A stretch of 9,127 nt of DNA, taken from the NCBI GenBank assembly GCA_964490935.1, contig CAZBEO010000121.1, forward strand, positions 1 through 9,127. The letters are read 5' to 3'. The position numbers and the translations under genes are program-made. Source of the DNA: JAQVYB01 sp964490935 (lineage in GTDB: Bacteria; Verrucomicrobiota; Kiritimatiellia; RZYC01). The notes under the pieces were generated by a model. That model saw only the letters and a list, made by a program, of their open reading frames with translations. It did no database searches and was not told the DNA's origin. Positions 1 through 6,780 of the stretch are shown one piece after another (the first letter of the stretch is position 1; each line of letters opens with the position of its first letter).

Positions 1-213
1 ATCTGGTGCTTCGAGGAAGACGTCTTTGGCATGCTGCACGAGGCCTCCCGCGGGCTCCCGCGCATCATCAACAACATCTGTGATGTCGCCCTCGTTCTCG
101 GCTACTCCATCGGCGCCCGCCGCATAGGCCAAGTCATCATGCGCCAGGCCATTGACGAGGTGAATATCCCTGCATTTAATCAACTCGCGACCGAGGGAGA
201 ACCCACGCCATGA
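1..213 (+). CDS. C-terminal end of an ExeA/GspA-type AAA+ ATPase (partial, 5' end outside window)
   Basis: The frame is open from the left edge and gives the last 70 residues of a protein ending in a TGA at 211-213. The segment RGLPRIINNICDVALVLGY, followed by a short helix and 'AIDEVN', matches the end of the AAA+ domain of ExeA/GspA-like ATPases, where a G-x-P-R motif lies in the sensor-2 helical region. Family knowledge: such ATPases occur in type II secretion and, as a distinct subfamily, in exosortase/PEP-CTERM exopolysaccharide loci. The Walker A and B motifs would lie upstream of the window, so nucleotide binding cannot be confirmed here. The stop overlaps the ATG of the next gene (ATGA at 210-213), which implies translational coupling. 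The downstream flippase favours the polysaccharide-export reading over type II secretion, but that is inference. Confidence 0.72.
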   Translation: MWCFEEDVFGMLHEASRGLPRIINNICDVALVLGYSIGARRIGQVIMRQAIDEVNIPAFNQLATEGEPTP

Positions 214-662
214 TGAACGATCCCGATGCCATGTTTACGCTAACCGGCGTCATCGCCACCATTCTGAGCGTCTTCTTCGCCATTGCCGCCTTCATTGTAC
301 GGCTTCGGGGCAAAAAACAAACCGCCAGCAGCAAAATCAAAGAAGAAAACACCAAGGTCGTGCTCGAAGCCCATGAAGTTCCGCACCTGCCTTCACCCGA
401 GCAGATTCTCGCCCGCCAGGAAGCCGAACTCGAACCCACCCCACCCCCTCCCGCCCACGCGCCCATGCGCACCGTACGGCCCGCCGCAAAAACGACCGAA
501 AACATGCACGCCCCCGTCGCTAGCCATCAGAAAATAAGCGACGAAATGCCTGGCGAAGAGGAGTTTGCCGTGCCCTCCAACTATTTCAAAAAATATTCCG
601 CCACCCACAAGACCGAAGACATCCTCCCCGCTGAAGACAAAGAAGTCTACGTCTGGGAATAG
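210..662 (+). CDS. Single-pass membrane protein of unknown function, coupled to the ATPase
   Basis: This 150-residue protein is not one I recognise. It has a short N-terminus, one hydrophobic segment at about residues 9-30, then R-L-R-G-K-K, which suggests the C-terminal part lies in the cytoplasm. The rest is hydrophilic: a charged region at about 35-75, a proline-rich stretch near 75-86 (EPTPPPPAHAP) and an acidic end finishing in EVYVWE. The low-complexity linker and charged tail suggest an adaptor or scaffold rather than an enzyme. The ATG overlaps the stop of the upstream ATPase; a second ATG follows directly, and GAGGGAG lies about ten bases upstream. Sixty-two bases separate it from the flippase gene, so all three probably form one transcript. 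A role with the ATPase in polysaccharide or protein export is a guess from position only. Confidence 0.75.
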   Translation: MMNDPDAMFTLTGVIATILSVFFAIAAFIVRLRGKKQTASSKIKEENTKVVLEAHEVPHLPSPEQILARQEAELEPTPPPPAHAPMRTVRPAAKTTENMHAPVASHQKISDEMPGEEEFAVPSNYFKKYSATHKTEDILPAEDKEVYVWE

Positions 663-724
663 CGCAACAGACGGAAAAAAGATCGTCTTCCCCGCTGAAA
701 TGATTTACACCAGTCGTCCTTCTC

Positions 725-2197
725 ATGCAGGCAACAACGGAACAGCATTCATCCTCGGGTCATCACACCTTGCGTGCCGTATCAGGCGGTGCCTTTCTGC
801 GCGTCCTACGCTATCCCTTTGTCATGCTCTCCATGGCCCTGCTACCCCGACTGATGGGCGATGCCGCCTACGGCGAATACGCCTACTACATGTCCATCTT
901 TCTCGTACTCGACATCTTCACCGACATCGGCGTGATCCAGATGTTCGGACGCTTCGTTCCCGAATGTCTGGCCCGGGGAGACCGCGCCGGTGCCCGCAAT
1001 CTCCTGCACGGAAGCCTCACCTTCAGCCTCAGCCTCACCGGACTGCTCATCACCGGCATACTCCTCTACACCACTTTCTTTCCCATTCCAAATTTTCGTC
1101 CGCAATGGACGCTCGCCCTCTGCCTTCAACTCCTCTTCACCCAGATTGAAGGCATTCTCTTCTCCTTCGTCTACAGCCTCAACCGCATCGAACGCTACTC
1201 CCTCAAGGAAATCTACCGCAGCGCCTTCACCTTCTGCTTTGTTTTTTCAATGTACTGGTTTTTCGGTCTTGATGGTGCCCTCTGGGGACTCGTGATGAAC
1301 GCCTTTCTCATGGCCCTGATCGCCCTGCGTTGGACTTGGCCGTGGCTCATCGAGCAACCTGTGACCGTCACGCCAAAAGCCTACCTGCCCTACCTCTTTT
1401 TCGGCGTCCAATTCTACATCCCCGCCTTCTTCTACGGGCTCATGCAGCGCTCCGGCAACGTCTTTGTCCGGCATTTTTCAGGTGCCCCCGATCAAGTCGC
1501 CTATTACGACGTGGCCAACCAACTCCTCCTGCTTCTCTCCCAATTTCTCTGCCTCATCCTCAGCACCCTCATCCCTTCGCTCACCCACCTGCACGCACGC
1601 GATGAACAGGACCGTATCGACCAATGGCAGGGCAAGGCACTCACCTGCTGTCTCGTCATCGCCTTCTTCGCCTTCAACGCGCTCGTCTGGTTCGGCGATG
1701 ATATGATTACCTTGGTCTTTGGTGCCGAGTATGCTCCGGTCTATCCCAATGCGATCATTGCCATGCTGGGCCTGGCCGCCCTGCTCCCGGCCTCGGTCGG
1801 CATGAACTACTCTCTGCTCCGCAAAGAACCCTGGGTCTACGCCGTCGGCGTCAGTCTCGGCCTTGCCGTGATGGCGGGCGGAAGCATTCTGACCGTGCCC
1901 ATCTGGAAATCTGCAGGTGCCTCGGCCTCGACCTGCGCGGGCTACATTGCCCTGAGCCTCTTCTTCATGCTGAAATACCGAAAACGTTTCCGGGGGATGA
2001 TGCGTCCCGTCCTGGTGGTCGTCGGATCGGCCGCCCTGCTCGCGCCAAGCTACCTGCTCAAATCCCACTTCGGTCTGCCCGCCGCCATCGCCCTTTTCGT
2101 CGCAACGTCGATCCTCTACGCCGCTCTCATGCTCTTCACCCGTACCCTCACCCTAGACGACGCCCGCCAATTGATCCTCGCCTACCGAAAAAAATAA
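725..2197 (+). CDS. Wzx-type polysaccharide flippase (MOP superfamily, polysaccharide biosynthesis protein)
   Basis: This 490-residue protein is mostly hydrophobic, with roughly 12-14 membrane segments (for example about 24-44, 54-74, 97-119, 129-150, 166-183, 185-203, 222-240, 264-285, 306-324, 341-360, 371-392, 402-416, 427-445, 451-471). The length, the early G-x-Y-A-Y-Y-x-S segment with 'DIGVIQMFGRFVPE' (residues 67-80), and the mid-protein 'VFGAEYAPVYP' (331-341) are typical of the polysaccharide_synt / MATE-like flippases. By family, these move undecaprenyl-linked oligosaccharide units from the cytoplasmic to the periplasmic face of the inner membrane. The start at 725 is supported because an in-frame stop lies at 701-703 and the next in-frame Met (residue 34) would fall inside the first membrane helix. 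No clear Shine-Dalgarno precedes it. The substrate cannot be told from sequence. Confidence 0.85.
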   Translation: MQATTEQHSSSGHHTLRAVSGGAFLRVLRYPFVMLSMALLPRLMGDAAYGEYAYYMSIFLVLDIFTDIGVIQMFGRFVPECLARGDRAGARNLLHGSLTFSLSLTGLLITGILLYTTFFPIPNFRPQWTLALCLQLLFTQIEGILFSFVYSLNRIERYSLKEIYRSAFTFCFVFSMYWFFGLDGALWGLVMNAFLMALIALRWTWPWLIEQPVTVTPKAYLPYLFFGVQFYIPAFFYGLMQRSGNVFVRHFSGAPDQVAYYDVANQLLLLLSQFLCLILSTLIPSLTHLHARDEQDRIDQWQGKALTCCLVIAFFAFNALVWFGDDMITLVFGAEYAPVYPNAIIAMLGLAALLPASVGMNYSLLRKEPWVYAVGVSLGLAVMAGGSILTVPIWKSAGASASTCAGYIALSLFFMLKYRKRFRGMMRPVLVVVGSAALLAPSYLLKSHFGLPAAIALFVATSILYAALMLFTRTLTLDDARQLILAYRKK

Positions 2198-2354
2198 CTC
2201 TCATCCCTGCGTCATTCCTTCTTGGCAGCCGCTCGCTCGCTGAGCGGACGGGAAAGCGCGCGTCACACGGCCCAACATCCCGTGACGCTCGGAGAGCACC
2301 ACGCTACCAACACGGCCACGTTCACTCCTGGACGGCACATGGCTCATGCGCCGT

Positions 2355-5300
2355 TCATTCATCGTAACGGACTTTGATGCGGTAATACAGGGACTGCTCG
2401 TTGGTGTGAGTGTCATCCTCCAACACCATGTTCATGGAAATGGCGGTGTAGAAATTGAATAGACTGTTGGTGAGGCCTGTCAACAGATTGGTCGAGCATT
2501 GGAGAGTGTAGGTTCGGTCAGCCATGGCCCGCCAGAAAAGCATCACGGGCTCTTCGCCGCCACCGGTGGTCAGCAAATGCAGAACGGACAATTCATTGGT
2601 CGGAATGGTGCCGGCGAAATATTCATCACCGGTCGGCGCGCCATCCTGATCGGAATCGGCGGCGACGGCTGTTTCGAAGTCGTTGGTCCATCCGTATTGG
2701 GCCAGCCACCATTGCGGAACGCCGCTGGAGGTGCGCAGCGGGGTGAATCCGGCCCAGAGTTCCTGCGCCCGAATCATGGTCACGCCGAACGGATTTGCAA
2801 CGGATGAGGTGGTGCCGGTCCATCCGGTGAATCCGTAGTAGGTTTCGGGGTGGGCCAGAATGCTCATGGTGCTGTTCAGGGCATACCATTCACCGGTGGC
2901 TCCAGAGACCGTGCCATGCGGATGGGCGTAGGCGATGCCAAAGACGTTGGTCTGCCACAGCCAAGTAAGGAGTCCGCTGTTCGTCAGGGTGAGGGATACG
3001 ACGGTGTCCGTGCCACTGCTTTCGCCCGCCAGATCCAGCAGCCCATTGAGCGCCCACCCCTGCCCGACATATTGCGTGGTCGTGCCGGTGATCACCGGGT
3101 TGGTCAGCGAGCAGGAAATTTCCGCGCCGCGTGGGTGAGCGTATATGCCGGGCTCGGGATCGGCACCACCATGCGTGGATACCACCACTATTTTATAGGT
3201 GTTGGTATCCCCTTTGGATGCCTGTGTGGATCCGCCGTAGGCACCTAGATTGATGCGTGTTCCATTGGGGGCCGGTTCGAGGGAATAATCGGAGGCAGGA
3301 TCGCCCATATCGATGCAGGGGCTGGTCACGGCATCATTACTCCAACCACCGCCGTCCACGTAATGCCCGAGCTCGCTCTTCAGGCGCAGGTCGCGTGAGT
3401 CGGCATTCACGAAGAGTGGGTCGAGATCGAGCCCACCCGGCGCACCGGGATTGGGCGAGGTGCAGCAGTAACGAAAATCCTTTGGCGTCCATTCATACCA
3501 GTTGTCGCCGCCCGCAACGGCCGTGTTGGAAACGATGATGGTGTTATATACGTAGCCGAGGTCGCCCACATCAATGCCGCCACCGGTGCCGCCGCTCTGA
3601 TTGAAAGCCACGGTGCAGTTACTGACCACGCCACCCCAGAATTCCATGCCCCCGCCATCCGAAACGGAAACGTTGTCATAGATCAGCGAATGTTGAACCA
3701 AACCACCAAGGATGAGAATCCCGCCCGCGTAACGATTGGCGGTGCAGCGCTTGACGATGCAATCCTCCACCGTGCCGCCCACCAGATAGATGCCACCGCC
3801 ATAGCGCTCCGCCTCGCAGGAATCCACCACCGAGGACGACAACGTGCCGCCCTGCATGAACACACCCCCGCCATCCGTGGCGTAGCCGCGATACAACGTG
3901 AACCCCTCCACCCACGCACCGTCCGCCAGCAGCGCGAGGCAAATACGCACGTCCTGCCCGTCGATGATCGTCTGGACGGCTCCGTTGACACTGTGCAGGG
4001 TCACGTCCTTTTCCACGATCAGGGTATTCTCACGGTAGACACCATTGGTAACGGTAATGACAAAGCCGTCCACGGCACCATCGAGCGCCTGCTGGATATT
4101 GGTATAGGCTGTTTCCCACGTGTTGTACGGCCATTGGGATGCACCGCCGGGGGCGACAAACAGGTTGGTGGAACTCACCAGCAACTGATTGGTGGCACTG
4201 AAGGCAAATTGAAATTCAAAGGTCATGGCATACAGGGAATAATCCACCACATCGCCTGCTTCAAACGGCGGCAGCAGGCCTTCATAGGCGACCACCCAGT
4301 CGTTGGTTTCCACCGGTGTCATGAGGAGGTGTTCCCAGGCGTTGCTGTTCACCCGATACGAGGTCACCACGGCGGCCAAACCGCCCGCCAGGGTGGAAAC
4401 CCCCACCTGCACCTTGGCCTGCTCGTACTCAATCGGATTGGCTGGATCGATGGAAAATCCATACAATCCCAATAGCGGCGCCGGGAAACCATCGGTCTTG
4501 ATTATCAACGCGCAAGGCTGCGGCCCCTGCGGCACATTGAACCCGCTGACTTCGATCCAGTTGGTACCTATTTTCCCTTCGGCCACCTCCAGCCCTTCCA
4601 CATTATTGGTGTGATCGGGACTCGTTGATCCATTGGGATGTATCACCGTGCCATCCGGCTCGACCAGGCGCAGGTCCAAATCGTTCACCAGTTGCTGCGC
4701 GGAGCTGAGGGCGGCGGGATAATCACTCCAGGTAAGCGTCACCGAGAGCGGAGCCGTACTCGTCAGCACCACGGGATAGCGGTTCGTCAGGCCCGTCTGA
4801 AGATAGTGCCGGTCGGCTAACAAAATGGCGCGACCGTCCTCCGGGAAAAGGGATTCCGCCAGATCGACATGCCCCCACCCTTCCACATTGTTCGGGCGGG
4901 CGGGCACTTCGAGAAATTCGTCGGTGCCGTATTGTCCGGGCGAGAGAGACCGGGCCCCGTTGATGAGGAGTCCCTTGAGCAGCGCCGCGCTCGGATTGGC
5001 CAGGCCGCGCTGTTCCACCAGATACTGGCGCGCGAGGGCGGCGGACCCGGAAGTCAGCGGGGTGGACATGCTGGTCCCGCCGGAAAAACAATAGTCGTTG
5101 CTGGCGTTGTTCGCCAGAATGCCGGTGCCCGTACCCCACAACACGCCCGCGCCGGTCTGATGCGAGCGACACGAGATCACGTCCGTCCCCGGTGCCACGA
5201 TATCCGGCTTGATGCGCTGATCAAGGCAGGGCCCTCGGCTCGAAAAGGCGGCCATGCCCTGATTTGTGCCATCCCAGGACGTGGAGATCAGATCATCACG

Positions 5301-6671
5301 AATGGGATTGGTGGGATAATGCGCAAGCCAGCTTCCCTTGCCCCACGGATCGGACGAATAGCCACCCGAACCGGCGGGACGATCCGTTTCAGCCGCGCCC
5401 ACGGTAAGACAATTTTTAGCGGTGCCGGGCGAACCCATCGAACCCAGATCAATCACCCCATCCTGATTGGCATCCTCCCCGGAATTGCCCGCAGAAAAAA
5501 CCACGAGCATGTCGTCCGTATCCCACATGAATTCATCCACGTAGCGGGCCATCGAGTCGTATGCGCCGTTGGCGTCGCCGCCCCAACTATCAGAATGAAT
5601 ACGGGCCTCGTTGGAATGAGCCTGCGTGAAAAGCAGCGTCAGCGGCGAGGGCACATAAATGCCTGACCCGCCCGAGGTGCTTCCCATGGCCTGAATCACC
5701 AGTTCCGCTTCATAGGCGACGCCGCGAAAGAGGCCGTTGCTGTAGGCCGCGCCATTACCCAGCACGGACCCGGAGGTGTGCGTGCCGTGTCCATTGTAAT
5801 CGCTCCAATCATTGGAACTCACCAATCCGAAGGCCGCGTGAATCCGATTGCTGAAGTCCGGATGAATCGTGGCCGGATTACCCGTATCCAGCCCCGAATC
5901 TCCCACCGCCACAATTTGGCCCGCACCGGTCAGCCCGTAATTCGTCCAGACCTGCCGCACATTCATCAGCTCCGAGCCCACCGCCACGTTGTTGTTCAAC
6001 TCCGGCTGCAGATACGGCTCGATCCACTCCACCTCCGACCGAGCCGCCACTTCTTCCAGCGACGAAACGGCCACCCACGCACGCACCGTACCCCAACGCG
6101 ACCCGCTACCCGTCTCCACCACCTCACCGCCAAGGTCTTCTTCCACCAAGGCCGAAATGACATGCACATAGCGCGGGCGCAGCACCGAAATCACTACTTC
6201 TGCCACGGCGTCGCCCGCACCATCCATCCGAAGAGCCGGACCGGAGGTCGGCGCCGGAAGCAAAGCCTCATCCAGTTTCATCTCCGCAGGATACGCGCCG
6301 ATCCAGCGAATGCCCTCCATGCGGCGAAGCGCGGGCACGGCATCGGAACGAATCAAGAGCAGCAGAGCCTGGTCCGGCACATAGTTCACCACGGTCGCGC
6401 CCCCGCGCGCCAGGGCCTTCCGATCGGCGATGGTAATTGGGCGGCTGAACTGCGCCAGCACCGGAATAAACCCATCCAGCGAAGAGGGCTGTAGGGCGGC
6501 AATGCCCTCTTCATCCACATACGCCTCCTCGGCATTCGCATCCATCATCCGAATAGCCACAGACAGGGAGGTATCCAGCATGCCGTTGCGGAAACGAATG
6601 GCCGAGGGAGTCTGCGCACCACAGAGACCAGCCATTGCCAGAAAAAATAGAAATCCTCTGCCTATCCTCAT
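2355..6671 (-). CDS. Secreted KP-43-like subtilase (S8) with beta-helix and PVC-type C-terminal module
   Basis: A 1438-residue predicted exported serine protease. Residues 1-20 form a Sec signal peptide (likely cut after Ala19). Residues about 68-134 and 155-224 look like two related propeptide-like units ending in 'IRWIGAYPAE' and 'VEWIEPYLQP'. The catalytic domain spans about 235-605: Asp258 (VAVGDSGLDTG), His295 (GHGTHTSG), oxyanion Asn396 (FSAGNSG) and Ser534 (GGTSMSTP). GQIVAVGDSGLDTG and the long insertion before the Ser match KP-43-type subtilases, which carry a following beta-sandwich, here about 610-745. Next come a linker domain (about 750-840), a beta-helix (about 850-1150, ending NLGAYGGS), two bacterial-repeat/InlB-B-like segments (about 1159-1311), a GVPQWW segment with an EF-hand-like loop D1339-x-D1341-x-D1343-G...E1350, and a terminal module ending LYYRIKV. 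An AAGGAG lies four bases before the ATG. All catalytic residues are intact, so it is probably active; the substrate is unknown. Confidence 0.9.
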   Translation of the reverse strand: MRIGRGFLFFLAMAGLCGAQTPSAIRFRNGMLDTSLSVAIRMMDANAEEAYVDEEGIAALQPSSLDGFIPVLAQFSRPITIADRKALARGGATVVNYVPDQALLLLIRSDAVPALRRMEGIRWIGAYPAEMKLDEALLPAPTSGPALRMDGAGDAVAEVVISVLRPRYVHVISALVEEDLGGEVVETGSGSRWGTVRAWVAVSSLEEVAARSEVEWIEPYLQPELNNNVAVGSELMNVRQVWTNYGLTGAGQIVAVGDSGLDTGNPATIHPDFSNRIHAAFGLVSSNDWSDYNGHGTHTSGSVLGNGAAYSNGLFRGVAYEAELVIQAMGSTSGGSGIYVPSPLTLLFTQAHSNEARIHSDSWGGDANGAYDSMARYVDEFMWDTDDMLVVFSAGNSGEDANQDGVIDLGSMGSPGTAKNCLTVGAAETDRPAGSGGYSSDPWGKGSWLAHYPTNPIRDDLISTSWDGTNQGMAAFSSRGPCLDQRIKPDIVAPGTDVISCRSHQTGAGVLWGTGTGILANNASNDYCFSGGTSMSTPLTSGSAALARQYLVEQRGLANPSAALLKGLLINGARSLSPGQYGTDEFLEVPARPNNVEGWGHVDLAESLFPEDGRAILLADRHYLQTGLTNRYPVVLTSTAPLSVTLTWSDYPAALSSAQQLVNDLDLRLVEPDGTVIHPNGSTSPDHTNNVEGLEVAEGKIGTNWIEVSGFNVPQGPQPCALIIKTDGFPAPLLGLYGFSIDPANPIEYEQAKVQVGVSTLAGGLAAVVTSYRVNSNAWEHLLMTPVETNDWVVAYEGLLPPFEAGDVVDYSLYAMTFEFQFAFSATNQLLVSSTNLFVAPGGASQWPYNTWETAYTNIQQALDGAVDGFVITVTNGVYRENTLIVEKDVTLHSVNGAVQTIIDGQDVRICLALLADGAWVEGFTLYRGYATDGGGVFMQGGTLSSSVVDSCEAERYGGGIYLVGGTVEDCIVKRCTANRYAGGILILGGLVQHSLIYDNVSVSDGGGMEFWGGVVSNCTVAFNQSGGTGGGIDVGDLGYVYNTIIVSNTAVAGGDNWYEWTPKDFRYCCTSPNPGAPGGLDLDPLFVNADSRDLRLKSELGHYVDGGGWSNDAVTSPCIDMGDPASDYSLEPAPNGTRINLGAYGGSTQASKGDTNTYKIVVVSTHGGADPEPGIYAHPRGAEISCSLTNPVITGTTTQYVGQGWALNGLLDLAGESSGTDTVVSLTLTNSGLLTWLWQTNVFGIAYAHPHGTVSGATGEWYALNSTMSILAHPETYYGFTGWTGTTSSVANPFGVTMIRAQELWAGFTPLRTSSGVPQWWLAQYGWTNDFETAVAADSDQDGAPTGDEYFAGTIPTNELSVLHLLTTGGGEEPVMLFWRAMADRTYTLQCSTNLLTGLTNSLFNFYTAISMNMVLEDDTHTNEQSLYYRIKVRYDE
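3516..3875 (-). repeat. Five in-register 24-residue beta-helix rungs (72-base units) in the subtilase
   Basis: Residues 933-1052 of the subtilase divide exactly into five units of 24 residues (933-956, 957-980, 981-1004, 1005-1028, 1029-1052). Four start with a [DYT]-G-G-G pattern; the third has Y-A-G-G. The first four have a second GG at unit positions 9-10, followed by alternating hydrophobic residues and a closing turn. This is the signature of a right-handed parallel beta-helix, as in pectate-lyase-like and 'choice-of-anchor Q' proteins. The units are diverged at residue level, so this is an old structural repeat and not a recent DNA duplication. Beta-helices of this kind often bind polysaccharide or act as rigid stalks; which applies here is unknown. 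Confidence 0.8.
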
Positions 6672-6780
6672 ATGGCTCCTTTTTACGGTGCAACCTTAAA
6701 ACCCACACCGCTTACCCTATCCTTACTCTATTGCGTACACCCCGTCGTCCACCGCGTTCAACCCGCATCGAGCTGACCTA

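Noticed and set aside
1478..2068. Minus-strand open frame of 196 codons
   Set aside because: It is antisense to the flippase; the translation is Gly, Glu and His rich and not membrane-like or domain-like.
2229..2288. Inverted repeats in the convergent gap (CCGCTC/GAGCGG at 2229-2247; GCGTCAC/GTGACGC at 2260-2288)
   Set aside because: Stems are only 6-7 base pairs, the second with a 15-base loop, and neither is followed by a T tract on either strand. A terminator for the flippase or subtilase is expected here, but neither is convincing.
3690..4475. Plus-strand open frame of 261 codons
   Set aside because: It lies opposite the well-supported subtilase; its translation is rich in His, Arg and Gly with no family motif, as expected from the complement of a GC-rich gene.
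4869..5666. Plus-strand open frame of 265 codons
   Set aside because: It is antisense to the catalytic domain of the subtilase, has no ribosome site that I can see and no recognisable motif.
5778..6494. Plus-strand open frame of 238 codons, rich in His and Arg
   Set aside because: It is a mirror of the subtilase propeptide and N-terminal catalytic region; composition is typical of a shadow frame.
6672..6780. Promoter for the subtilase in the gap after the Memo-AMMECR1 stop
   Set aside because: On the minus strand a TTGAAC is present but no good -10 box sits at a usable distance, and there is no terminator hairpin either. Co-transcription with the upstream gene is equally likely.
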